Of a DNA stretch of 64,000 nt, positions 13,433-25,264 are shown piece after piece. Within the stretch, counting starts at the first letter, position 1; every line of letters begins with the position of its first letter. This stretch comes from Brachycybe producta. Lineage: Eukaryota; Arthropoda; Diplopoda; Playtdesmida; Andrognathidae. The notes below the pieces were generated by a model, which did not search any database, was not told the origin of the DNA, and saw nothing but the letters and a program-made list of their open reading frames with translations. The DNA lies in contig JAUPFP010000030.1 of assembly GCA_036925085.1 (NCBI GenBank), forward strand, positions 2,079,045-2,143,044, read 5' to 3'. A program made the translations under genes and the position numbers.

Positions 13433-15160
13433 ACTTTTGTTTGGTCCTTTTTTCACCAAACAAACTTTATTCTCATTGGGAAGGATTGGAATTCTCAAGG
13501 TGCAGAGTATTTTTTTTTTGAGAATTATTTGAAATCATTTTGAAAAATGAAAACGAGACCGTTTTCCAATGTTAATTTTCCACAGATGGAAATTTACAAC
13601 AATTAAAACAGGCTGAACTTATTAATTCCAATTCCAGGTTTAAAATTCCACAATCACTTCCATTAATTACCTATGGGCTATATTTAGGTGCAAGGAGTAC
13701 TTTTACGTACTTTTGGTAATTTTTTTTAAAAAAAGTGGTCCATTTTTGTATCCAAAAAAAAAACAAAATGTAAAAATTTTATAATTTTTAAACTAGGCCT
13801 ATCCATAAAAAAAAATTATTATTATTTTGAAATTTATCTTTGAAAATCACCTTTGTTTACTCTTCTAGTTTCAAAATCAAATCTTAAAATAAGTCAATCC
13901 GCAAAGTTTGGAATGAAAATAAAATTGCTTCAAAAATCCACTAGTAGCATTACCTTTTTGCCTTTTTTAAGGTAAAATTTTGCGTTTTCCCACAAGGTGG
14001 CGCCCTTTTCTCATATATCATACAAAATCAATGACAAATTCTATCTTTATGTTGACTTTTTGCTATTTTTTTTTGTGTGAAGAGAAAAAAATATATTTAC
14101 GATGCATTCAAACACACACAAAAAACATGTTTTTAAATTTCACCCCGGTTTTTTTTTTTTTTTTTGGCTGATTCTTGTTTTTAGTCTTTCTTCCCCTTTT
14201 CTATTAAATTCATTCGCCACACTGATTTTTCATATCCATGCTTCAAAATAAAAAAAAAACCCTCACCAAAATGAAGAAGCACACAAAAAAAAAATCTCCC
14301 TTAATCTTCTTTAGTACAATGAGAGAGCACTTTAAAGATTTCACCTTATGGCCTATCTCTCTCTCTCTCTCTCTATTTCAGTATTATATAAAAAAACCAC
14401 ACTGAAATAAAGAAAACTTGTGGACATTATTCCTTATATATTTTCAACGTGTTGTGTGTGTGGCGTCAATTGTGTGTCCCAAAACTAACACAATAATGTT
14501 TCGTAAAACTTTTTTTATAGGTTTTCTGTATGTGTGTTTCGTGTTATTTGGATCTATTCTTCTAAAGTTCTACTTAGCTTCCATTTTACCTTTTTTTTGC
14601 CACCTTTTCTGATCCTAATTCAACACTAGTAACTAACATAACTTCGTATATATACACAATAAGAAAAGCTGATATATATTATTATATCAACCTCAAACGT
14701 CCAACCACCCCTTAACATATATATATATATATATATATACCCTCTAATACAACACAATAACTCACATAGAACAAGATGAGAAGTGACCAAATATATATTG
14801 AGCAATGCGCAAATACGCGACCTGACTACATACTTGGACTTACATATATATCCAGTGCCCACACTATAATATGTTAGGCCTTTTTTACAGAATACAATAA
14901 TACTACAATCCAACAAAAACACCCTCAATTGAGGTAAAAAAAAAATCACCATCATCATCTGATATAACCTCAAACTTTTAAGACCTACAGAATGCTGACC
15001 TATTTCTAGTCACCAAATTTTCAGTCAACAAGACTGTTTAGAGTTAGCTTTGAGGTTCTAGCCTCTAACTAGTTTAAAATAATTGAAAAACGCAAAATTA
15101 ATTTGGACTTACACCTTATCTACATACCCAAAAGTTAAATGTATTTAATTATACATAAAT

Positions 15161-15222
15161 TAATTTGACATAATGTTTGTCCTTAACAGGCCTCTGTTAA
15201 GGACAAACATTATGTCAAATTA
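15161..15222. repeat. Perfect 62-bp palindrome
   Basis: Arms of 29 bases (TAATTTGACATAATGTTTGT continuing to CCTTAACAG) around the four-base centre GCCT. The arm sequence is that of the inner part of the TAATACC-GTACACAC MITE family. It looks like a terminally rearranged remnant. Confidence 0.85.
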
Positions 15223-16380
15223 AATTAACCTCATGAACCCGATTATCTTTCAAAATTAAAAGTTTTGTCGAAGTTTGAAAAATAAATTCTGTCTACTCTT
15301 CTAGTTTTTAACATTAAGCAGGCAAGGTACATACAGCTGCAGTCTGAAATTATATAACTAAAAAATGTTTAAATTCTACACAAATGTGCAGGATTATCTT
15401 ATTTGTGCTAATTTAGTTAAATGATAAATTTCAATCTATGAACACATAGGGGAATATATGTTTGGGGCTAACCAGAAAGAAAAAAATGGGATAATGTTCA
15501 AAATTTAGAAACCCAAGAGAACACGGAAAAATCGAAAAGAGAGAAACAAAGTTTGTGATGCAGAACGGGGGAGTAAATTTCACGATAAATCAGTTCAGAA
15601 ATCTTCTCCCTTAAAAATCCTCCACACAAAAAAAAATCCTCGAAATCAAGAAACATCCTAATTAACCTATAGGTAATGCATTTTTAAAATGCACTCAGAA
15701 GACTTACCTTTAAGACAAGAGAACGGGTTAATAACCCTATTTCTCCCCACCAACTACAACCCCCCCCCCCCTCCTTTTTCACCTTTCTAACAATGGTAAA
15801 GATGACTACAAATCACTTCTAATACTTTGTAGGCCCAAGTTGAAGACTAAAAACGGAAATTGCTTTTTCAGATTTATATTCTTCAATGTAAAACACAATC
15901 ATGGTTTTAAATTTAATCATGTTTTCATATTATTATCAGAAGAAGAAGAAGTAAAACCCCTTTTATATTATTAGATGTAATAAACAAGTGGAACCAATTG
16001 TCAATAACTTGCAAGAAACTTATCTTGGATACGTTTACAGTCAGACAGACCCTGATTTTAAGAGGGAAAAAATCAGGCACTTGAAAATCCAACTTGTAGC
16101 CTCTCAACAGTGTTCCCACCACGCTCGTATAAGTCTACTCAATAAATACTGGTTTATTCTATGTTGAAACCCTGCTCAAGAGTGTGCAAGTTTTGAAATT
16201 CAAGTTACAAGTGTAATTGCTGAATTTTCCACCTTAGACCTAAATTTATTTTCTGTTATTTTCCATTATATTCTTGGCAGAATTCCGCAAGTATGCTACT
16301 GACTCAAAGAGCAGGATAAAAACGTCATCCAAAAAGGTTGTCAATTGTTGTTACCAATTGACTAACAGCTTGCTCTAAGA

Positions 16381-16618
16381 CCTGCTTCATACGGACCACT
16401 TTGTAGTGTGCCACATAAAGTGGTCGTAAATACTGAAGAGGATGTTCACACGAGCCACAGGTAGCAGTTTTAGTTTACACCAGAATAGTGATAAGTGGTT
16501 GAGTCCAGCCACAAATGGCGATCACAACATGTTTATCAGTGATGATCAAGGTCATACCAGGGGCCAGCACTAACAGCAGGCCATGCTTTTCAATGGTGGT
16601 CCATATGAAGTAAGCAGT
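16381..16618. mobile_element. MITE with CTGCTTCATACGGACCAC ends
   Basis: The left end CTGCTTCATACGGACCAC is matched in inverted form by GTGGTCCATATGAAGTAAGC at the right. A related shorter element (GGCTTCACACGAACCAC ... GTGGTCTGAGTGAACTGGCC) is at 20345-20502. Both carry GATGATCAAG-type interiors. Confidence 0.7.
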
Positions 16619-16639
16619 GTCAACCATTTTGTAACACCA

Positions 16640-17026
16640 CTAAGGGTAGGTTTATACTCCAAACTTTGCTAAGATATGCACGCTTTGAAGCTCCTAAAAT
16701 GAGCTCCCCAAAGCTTAGCTTGTTCATAGAAACATGTGGTCTTGCAAGGTTTACGATATTTTCTAACCTTTATACCCTTCTATAAAACAAATACATAAAA
16801 CAATAGAAACCTTTCCCCTTTTGGAAGAAAAAAAGGTGTGACTTGTTCACCACATTTGCATATCCATTTTCTGATTGGTGCTTTGAATTGCTAAGCTTTA
16901 AAAAGTTGAACAATTTCAAAGCTAGCTTCATGCTCTAGCGAAGGCAAAAACCTGGAGCTCTGACGTCATTTTTGAAGCTTCACAGGCTGCTCTGCTGCTT
17001 AGCAAGGGAGTATAAACCAACCCTAA
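16640..17026. mobile_element. MITE with CTAAGGGTAGGTTTATACTCC ends
   Basis: Left CTAAGGGTAGGTTTATACTC and right GAGTATAAACCAACCCTAAG form an inverted repeat that extends inward (GCTAAG, GAAGCT). It sits only about 20 bases from the element at 16381-16618. Confidence 0.75.
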
Positions 17027-17823
17027 GTTTCCCATCAAAAAAATGTTTTTTTTTTGGTCACTGGATGACGCTGGTGGGTATGTCTCACTTGTCAAGATAT
17101 ACCGACTACAAACGCGACATAAAGCATTATGATTTCGAATCTATAATAGCTTTTTACAAACTTATAACAAGGTTAGGGTTTTATTGAATACAACGTAATA
17201 ATATCCCTAAAGGCTAAAACTATATAAACTAAAAAAAGCGAACGAACGAAACAACAACAAAATAATTAAAGAAATTCCTTCCTATTTTAGAAACCATATT
17301 GAGGCTTAGAAATTTATAACTAATGAGCTCGACGTCGTTTTTCGTAAAACACAAAACTGCAATAATTTTGAATAAATTGTTAAATCAACTTTTTTTTTTA
17401 GAAAATAATTTCATCTTGTATAAAATAAAATGAAATTATGTTCTACAATTTTGAATGACACCTGGGAAATTAAAATAACATCAACGACTATAGGATATTT
17501 TATTTTTTTACGAAGGAGGCAGATGATGTAATTCCGAATGTCAAATTACTTTAACGTTTGTAGTTGACATGAAATCTGTATCTTCAGATTCATAATCGAA
17601 CCAGAAATAGAAAACGTTCCCGCGGAGTTCTCATTATTTGAAAATAAATACTCCACTCCCACAAATTCTTCTACCTATTATATAATATTCAGAGTAAAGT
17701 GAATCCCTTAGTCGTTTTTTGTGATAATATTTAAAAATCCTTTTGAAAATAAGATAGTTTTTCACGTCAAATTGGAAGAAAAAGTCAATATTCAGTAATA
17801 ACCCGCAGGAGGTGTTAGGTTTT

Positions 17824-17940
17824 GTGGAGGACAGTCCTCCATTCGGAAGAAATGTCCTCCGACCAAGACCGTCCTCCACGAAGGCAAACATGTCCTCCTG
17901 GTCGGAGGACATTTCTTCCGAATAGAGAACTGTCCTCCAC
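17824..17940. mobile_element. Hairpin element with 41-base arms
   Basis: Arms 17824-17864 and 17900-17940 (GTGGAGGACAGT...TCGGAAGAAATGTCC) pair at 39 of 41 positions around a 35-base loop. The loop itself holds two more CGTCCTCC/TGTCCTCC motifs. It is a small MITE or satellite-like hairpin. Confidence 0.8.
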
Positions 17941-19104
17941 AGGTGGCAAGCCTAGTTAGGGCCGAAGTGAGACAGGTCAAACTTGAAAGAAAAAAAACTA
18001 GCCTCAAATACATCCAGGCTTGACCACCCATTTATAAATTTCATGTTATGTCTTTACTAAAGGTCAAGCCGGCGGGCAATGGCCCATGGGAAGTTTTCTC
18101 GGCCTGAAACATGTGCTCCCGTGTTTTAATCCACTGAAAGTCTGGATTAAACCCACGAGAATAACTTTGTAACAAGAAGACAACAATTCTCGGTGTCAAC
18201 TTAAGCTAATTCCTACACAAGGGCGTATATGCCTACAGCTCTTGTCTTCTATATTTTTTATGAGATAGATTTAAGAAGTCAAGTACAAAACAAGAGATAA
18301 GTAAATGTTTCCTCCCCCCTCCCCCACCACTGAACCCCCCCTTATATAAAATATTCCGGATGAACAATCTTCATTATCTTCCTAAGTGTGCCAGTAATAA
18401 TAATAACAAAAAAGTTAATATTATAATGCATTTCAATTGAGAAACATGCTGAAATTGGAAGACATTCTTCTTTCTATCTATTCTATGGTATAATACTGCC
18501 AGGGCCCGGTATCAGTGACAATCCACTTGAACCACAAATAACAAGTTCATCATAAGTTCATAACAAAAGGCTCTTCAGGAATAAAAGAACGCCATCTATG
18601 ATAAAGGACAGACAGACACAACAAAAAACATCCACAACATCAAATCACAAGATTCAAGAATGCCTTCAAGGATGAGGAGGAGGCCTAGTTGGCTGATATA
18701 AGTTTGCACGGAATAAACATTAAAAAGAGGCCTCAAACAGGCAATTGAGGTGGGGGGGGGGCGTGCAAATTTTGCACGTACTCCTAAGATGTGAATAATA
18801 AACAATACTTCGTTTTCTTTCTGGCATTTTTTTTAAAAGTTATCTCACCATGTATTTTTAAATTATCTTTTTTGAAGAGGCGGAGAACGAGGAGAAGGAA
18901 GAAAAAAAAAAAGATAATTTAAAATAAAAATGGCCTCTCTCTCTCTCTCTCTCTCATATAAACTCCTACTTTTAGAAAATATAATAATAATAATAATAAA
19001 GTTTCATTATAATTTATTAAACACACCTTTATAAACTACAGGGTGTTGTATTTTGTATTTTACGTATAGGCATACATTATCTTACATACAAAGGTGAAGG
19101 AGGA

Positions 19105-19460
19105 GCGCCCATATTAAGTCCCGATAGCGTTAGGTGGCGCCACTAGCCCTCTCCTATAGAAATGTACTGCCACACTCTTCAACTCTTGACTCACCTTCTT
19201 CCTTTTTGTTTCACGTGGCAAACTTTTAATTGCGTCATTGTTATTTCTACACGTGCTCTCTCTCTTTTCACTTATATTATGTTCTGGGGGTAAGTTTGTC
19301 CACGTGCTGATAATTAAGGTTGTTTTGGACGCGCTTTTAGAGCTAAAAGGAGGCTGCATTCTATTTCAACTAATTGACGACGAGTGTCGTTGGTCACCTA
19401 TGGAGGTTGAAGGCGACATCTACCTTGCAATTTACACAAGTATTTTTCTATGGAACCCTC
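19105..19460 (-). repeat. GGCGCC-ended dispersed repeat, copy 2 (inverted)
   Basis: TTAGGTGGCGCCACTAGCCC at the left, TTATATTATGTTCTGGGGGT and TTTTAGAGCTAAAAGGAGGC inside, and ACATCTACCTTGCAA at the right. An open frame on the plus strand here is a by-product of the repeat. Confidence 0.75.
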
Positions 19461-20072
19461 TTAATAATGAAAACTTAGAAAAATGTGGTATTTGTGAAGC
19501 TCTTGGGTGCATTTAATTACAGTGGGCACTGGACACTTTGTCACTGAGCATGTATGTGTGTACTTTTAAGAGTGTTTTAGTGTCCACCAAGTATCTTATC
19601 TATTATCTTTAGTGCATCTTTAGTGAAAACTTACTAAAAAGCAAACATCCTTGTTAATCCAAAATGGCTGTTTTTTTGTGTGTTAGACTGTCAGTAGACA
19701 CTAAAAGTTACGAGATGGATCACACATGCTGAAAAATCACCAGAAATTAGAAATAAAGAATCCGAATAAAGATTCAGTTGTATTTCTGTGTTTGTTTGAA
19801 TTCAAAAGATAATGGCTCTTCTGGTAAATAACAACACATTAGCTTTATATACATGTAATTTTGTGTGGTAGAATAGAAAAAGTTGACACAAATTCAGTGT
19901 TTTATCGGCACACTTCAGTGGGATTTTTTTCAGCATGTGTGATCTATCGGAAACTTTTTGTCACTCTTGACACTTTTTTCAGAATTGATTTACCTTTGAA
20001 ATTCTCACAGTTAGCAATCATTAACAGCCCATATTCATAATTAAATATAATTAAAACTTACGTGAAGACTTA

Positions 20073-20338
20073 TACCTAGTACACACCTGATAATTTATAT
20101 GCATTTAAATAATAAATGTGTTCTACAGAGCCCTCTGTGAAGGGCAAGTTAATAATCTCAAAATATTGTGTTAATTCTTAAATATATAAACTATTGACAA
20201 AATTATTGATTTAGTATTTTAATTTAAAATATTAATAATACAGTCAATTTTTATTTGGTGTTCATGTCCTTAACTGGATTCCGTATAATTCACACCTAAA
20301 CTCATTTAATTTGAATTCATTTAACTCATGTGGTATTA
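20073..20338 (-). mobile_element. TAATACC-GTACACAC MITE family, copy 2 (inverted)
   Basis: It reads as the reverse complement of the copy at 5854: TACCTAGTACACACCTGATA first, CTACAGAGCCCTCTGTGAAG in the middle, then TGTCCTTAACTGGATTCCGT and TGGTATTA at the end. Confidence 0.8.
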
Positions 20339-20344
20339 GATCGG

Positions 20345-20502
20345 CTTCACACGAACCACAATTAAAAACAATGGTCTTGCAATCAGTGCTGGCGCCACTG
20401 ATAATGATCTTGATCATCACTGACAAACAGGCGATTGTTGCCACTTGTGGCAGGACTTAACAACTCAAAGGAACCACATTCCGTGGTCTGAGTGAACTGG
20501 CC
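20345..20502. mobile_element. Small MITE related to the one at 16381
   Basis: GGCTTCACACGAACCAC at the left and GTGGTCTGAGTGAACTGGCC at the right are inverted relatives. It begins a few bases after the inverted TAATACC element that ends at 20338. Confidence 0.6.
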
Positions 20503-21149
20503 TAAACACGGGCTCTTTAGATACTTTGCAACTTTTGTCAATGTTAAAAATGTTAAAATGGCGATTATATAAAAGTTAGTGCTACACCCTGTATAGGTCT
20601 ACATAGCATTTGCATCGTAGAATATGACGAATAACAACAACATGTAAGTCATATGTTGTTGCTCGAAACGCCTGCCTGCCTCGTTCTTGTATTACATACA
20701 ATATTCACCACCATATTATAGAACACACAAAAAAAACCCTGAGAAAAAACAACTGCAACCAAAAAAAAAAAAACTAACTACAGAAGGACGAGAAGGGAAA
20801 AGTCCATATATGACAATGACATAAACCACCCGATTGAAAGTAACTTATTACGTAGACTAAGAAGAAGAGACAGTGAGGCGCGCCTCACTCACTCACTCTC
20901 ATTTTAGAACATGATCTGACGACATAACAGCCTATTTTATAAAAAAAATACTAGTTCTTATTTTTTGATTAATTAATTTTTAATTATTTTTATTTTCTTC
21001 TCCAGCGCTTTTTTTAATTTTTTCATATAAATTATCCCTTAAAATTTCAAATAAAATTCACAAAAAATTAAAGTAGGCGAAAATTTCAGTGACATTTTTT
21101 TTTTAAAAAAAAACACAAATTTAATTAAATAGATTTTAATTAAAATTCA

Positions 21150-21440
21150 TTAAGGTCGATTTCAAGTGAAAACATCACTCGAACTCTTGATTATTCTCTC
21201 TTTCAAGAGCAAATTTAAGAAAAAAAATTGAAAGTGTTTTAGAAACTAGAAGAGTAGTAAGTAATTCAATCACTTAAGAAATGTGTTCCATGTTGCTATC
21301 GTTATCTTTCAAAATAAGCTTTTTATGTTAGTTTCAAAATTATCTAACTTTAAAAAAGGTTTATTTTGAAAGATGTCAACATGAAAATACTAGTGGATTC
21401 AGATAACCCTTCTAGTTTATAACACACTTATCAATTTCTA
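21150..21440. mobile_element. Long-inverted-repeat (GAAACTAGAAG) MITE family, left-most full copy
   Basis: Shared core on one arm: GTTTTAGAAACTAGAAG, then CTCAATCACTTAAG, then ATGTTGATATCTTTC and AAAATAAGCTTTTTATG. The other arm carries the reverse complement (TATTTTGAAAGAT, AACATGAAAATAC, CCCTTCTAGTTT). This copy has GAAACTAGAAGAGTAG on the left and CCCTTCTAGTTTATAACAC on the right. Confidence 0.8.
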
Positions 21441-21734
21441 ACTTGGTGTTGCTAAAATAACCAAAGTTTAAAAAAATCAGCTGTTGATAAAACATGGTAA
21501 AAATTGAAATTATTGAGGCCCCCCCCCCCCACCATATTAATATTATTGAGTACAGAATTGTTTATTTTAAGAGAAAAAACCCACCCCATTTGGCACAATT
21601 CCCGGCACCCGCATTATAAGTTAACCTAACACTGTTGCCAGATCACAAATTTCAGGCTTAAATAAGTGCAGAGTGCTAAATTTTAATTGATATTTCTGAG
21701 CTACATTACGAAATGGCGCCACTGTCACTGTTTT

Positions 21735-21965
21735 ATAAATATAATATGCTCCGGTTATGTCAATGCATTTTTGTTCAGCCAAGTTTACAGCTTAAGACGG
21801 CTTATGACGTCAAAATGCATTCATATAGTCATCAATGAATTAATTTAGAATGACCTTACCATTATCTCTACCAGACACATATGCAAATCAGAGGATTGCA
21901 TCACTTAACTTTCTGCAAACATAATTCACATATACATAACCAGAGCATAATGTGTCAAACGTTTT
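21735..21965. mobile_element. MITE with ATGCTCYGGTTATGT ends
   Basis: ATATGCTCCGGTTATGTC at the left is mirrored by ACATAACCAGAGCATAATG at the right. The interior holds ATGCATTTTT and its inverse. Confidence 0.6.
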
Positions 21966-22609
21966 GTTTTAAAACATGGCTTAATGAATGATTCGCACTT
22001 TTCTTAGAATGTTCTTAATAAAAACAACCTAGATTTTTATTTACATACATTTTAAGTTTTATAGCCTCATTCATATAACATCAAGACATTTTTTTCTTTC
22101 ATTATTTCAGTGTTTTGTATGTAAAACTGTAAACTAAACTTGATCGAATGACTGTCCTAATTTTTTTTGTTTCCTTCAAGAAAACTAAGTAACTCGATAA
22201 GTGTTTAATGTAAAGAAAACGACCTCAAAATTTAAGACAGAAATCATTTCACCATGATTCCAATCAAGTCTTCAGTCAAGTCTCTTGGGAATGTCTTTTT
22301 GGAAAAGTGATAGATCTTATTGGGTTGTAAGACATTTTGGAGAACCCGTGCAGGGATCACTTTTTACAACAATGATCAACAAAAATGATCATCAAAAGAG
22401 ATAAATCTCTTATAATTTGTCATCCATTAATAATAAAGATGATCCCAAAAATAACATTTTGTTGATGTGAGGATTAAGAATTAATTATAAATTCATAAGC
22501 TGTGCGCATTCATGTTGGGTGTTTGTTGAAATTGAAACTTACTAATAAAAAAGATAATATTGTATAATCAAAAATATACAATGTAAAAAGAGACCTGGAG
22601 CTACATTAT

Positions 22610-22965
22610 AGCTTATGGGCAGACTTGGGCCTGGGCTGGTAATTAGCCTTATGGGCTCTGTGGGCTTCATGGGTCTCGTTGGCCTCATGAACTCAGTGAA
22701 GTTTTATATAAAAAATGCAACACAAGAGCCTTGTGGGTCTCTTGGATCTGGTTGGTCATTGTGGGTCTCTTGGACCTGGTTGGTCATTGTGGGCCTCTTG
22801 GGCCTGCTTGGGCATTGTGGACCTCTTGGACCTGCTTGGGCATTGTGGGCCTCTTGGACCTGGTTGGTCATTGTGAGCCTCTTGGACCTGCTTGGGCATT
22901 GTGGGCGTGGTGGCCCTAATGAGTTCACTAAAAGTTTTGTGGGCTGGATCTCATTTTCCCCCCCA
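22610..22965 (+). repeat. G-rich dispersed repeat, copy D, with internal tandem array
   Basis: This is the longest run of the family. From about 22735 to 22905 a unit of 28-30 bases (GGTCATTGTGGGCCTCTTGG and similar) repeats about six times. It ends AAAAGTTTTGTGGGCTGG. All forward frames are open for a while and give Gly/Leu/Trp-rich translations, which I treat as an artefact of the tandem unit. Confidence 0.8.
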
Positions 22966-23858
22966 AAATGTAACTTGTTAGTTCACTTCCACCCTTTTTT
23001 TCTCTTACCATACAAGATTTTGTTTTTCTTTTCACTTTGTTATAAGAAGAGAATTGTGTCATGGCTATATAAGGATGGAAAAATGGTCGCCCCCCCTTTC
23101 TTCTTCGTCTTATTTCTAACCTAATCCACCCACACTGAAATGTGACGTCAAGAAACAACTAAAATGAAACATGAAAAGTTCTTTTACATAAATTACTACA
23201 GTTTGTTCTCCAATGATCAAAAAAATCCATTCATAAGAATCATTTGAAACAGCTCAGGCACCGATTGCACGCGTCCTACGCGCGTGTTTGTTTGTCAATA
23301 CAAACTACTTTTTTAGACCCCCTCCCCCCGAGACCATTCAACCATTCAACAGAGAAGAGAATTTTCGAAAAAAACAAATTTCGGTCAAAATGGGGGTAAA
23401 ATGTCAGATACAAAATGGGTATTAAAATAAAACCTCATCTGAGGTGGTGGTGATTACAGGCTAGGTTAGATCGTAGAAATTGTCTAACGTGGGAGTTTCC
23501 AAATATAAGGTTATTCAGGGCCACATCTCACCTTAAAAAACATTTTTTTCTGCACCTTAATTTTGTTTTTTTTTAATAAATTTTGTCCACTCCCATAGAT
23601 CTCATTAGATATGAAAATTGGAACCGCACCCATTTTTCAATTTCTCCTATTTTTTACTTTCTCGAAATTTATTATGTTTTTAATAAATAAAAAAAAGTTT
23701 GTTGATAAAAATTTTCCATTTTATTTTACAATGCATTGATATCTTTCAGAAAAATAATCGAATTTTTAATTTGAAATTGATTAGAATCCAACTTAACATT
23801 TAAAATTTTAAACTTGAACCCTCTGAACAAGGTTTCAACATTCGACTATCTTATACCT

Positions 23859-24149
23859 AATACCTTGTACTCACACATGAGTTAAATGAATTGAAATTAA
23901 ATGTGTTTAGGTGAATTATAACGGAATCCAGTTAAGGACATGAACCAAATAAAAAATTGACTTTTATTATTATTTTAAATTGAAGTACTAAATCAATATT
24001 TTGTCAATAGTTTAATAACTCAATATTTTGAGATTATTAACTGAATAAATTAAAATTCGACACATTTGTATGTTTGCCCTTCACAGGGCTCTGTAGAACA
24101 CGTTTATTATTTAAACGCATTTAAACTATCAGGTGCGTACTCGGTATTA
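23859..24149 (+). mobile_element. TAATACC-GTACACAC MITE family, copy 3
   Basis: Full-length copy with AATACCTTGTACTCACACAT at the left and CAGGTGCGTACTCGGTATTA at the right. It abuts an inverted copy. Confidence 0.85.
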
Positions 24150-24469
24150 TACACACCTGGTATTTTAAATGCATTTAAATAATAAACGTGTTCTACACAG
24201 CCCTGTGAAGGGCAAACAAATACGTCGAACTCAATTTATTCAGTTAATAATCTCAAAATATTGAGTTAATATTTAAATCTAATATATAAACTATTGATAA
24301 AATATTGATTTAGTATTTCAATTTTTAAATATTAATAATAAAGTCAATTTTTATTTGGTTCATGTCCTTAACTGGATTCCGTATAATTCATCATGAATTC
24401 AAATGAAATGTGTTTAACATTTCATTTGAATTCATTTAACTCATGTCACCATGTGTGTACAAGGTATTA
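24144..24469 (-). mobile_element. TAATACC-GTACACAC MITE family, copy 4 (inverted, abutting copy 3)
   Basis: GGTATTATACACACCTGG at the left, CAGCCCTGTGAAGGGCAAAC inside, and GTGTGTACAAGGTATTA at the right. Copies 3 and 4 together make an inverted pair of about 610 bp that share the terminal GGTATTA. Confidence 0.85.
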
Positions 24470-24991
24470 GAGACAGGATTCTCATAAGTGTATTTTGAAA
24501 CTCATACCTCTCAGCAGAAGGTTCATTTTAAAGTTTGAACTTTTCAATGTTCAAAATAGTTTCCTTCTTGCATTTGGGCCTAAGAGGCACCTTAAAATTT
24601 TATATATTGTCACAAGTCTGTCTGTTCAAATGATCAACAATTGAGAAAAAGAAAGAAAAAACACCTGAAACATGTTTTCTCCAGGACAAACAAAAGATAG
24701 AGAGAGAGAGAGGGGGGGAGGGGTGAAATGATGATGATGCATTTGAGGACAATCATAAGTTCAATGCACCCCCCCTAAAACGTGTCCATTACAAAGAATA
24801 CAAACAGCAGATGATAATAATCAAACTTCATCATAGTTTGATCCTGTCCAGGACTGTAATGGGCGGGACAGGCTAAAAAAAACCTATGGCTTTCAAACTT
24901 AGGCACTAAGGTACTTCAACAAGTACTATTTATGTAATCTATCCCTAGTACTTGAGTGAAGACTTAAATCTGCTGAGACTGTGAATTATAC

Positions 24992-25195
24992 ACAGGCAAT
25001 TAGAAAACGGAATGAACAGAAGTTGGTTCCGCCCTTTTTATGACGAACGGCAAGTTCTAATTGGTTTGTTGTGTGGTTCGACGTTAAAAAGGCGGAGCAT
25101 GTCACGTCAGACTACATAACCAACCAATTAGAAGTTGCGTTCTTCATAAAAAGGGCGGAGCCAACTTCTGTTCATCCCGTTTTCTAATTGCCTGT
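24992..25195. mobile_element. 204-bp palindromic hAT MITE, copy 2
   Basis: ACAGGCAATTAGAAAACGGG-type ends, inverted to each other, with the same paired GGCGGAGC/GCTCCGCC interior as copy 1. Flanking 9-mers GAATTATAC and GAAGGATAC match at seven positions, so any target duplication has decayed. Confidence 0.88.
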
Positions 25196-25264
25196 GAAGG
25201 ATACTTCCTTCCATCACAGTCTTTACTCAAGTTCATTGTGAACACTGAACAGGTCATGAAAAAG

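Noticed and set aside
19099-19108. GGAGCGCCC, which could encode a Gly-Ala-Pro of the missing integrin exon on the minus strand
   Set aside because: The flanking residues do not fit the WLLVGAP context and the site is at the edge of a dispersed repeat.
22615-23124. 169-codon plus-strand open frame rich in Gly, Leu and Trp
   Set aside because: It follows the G-rich tandem repeat. Two other frames over the same bases are also open, no domain is visible, and the second half runs into AT-rich sequence.
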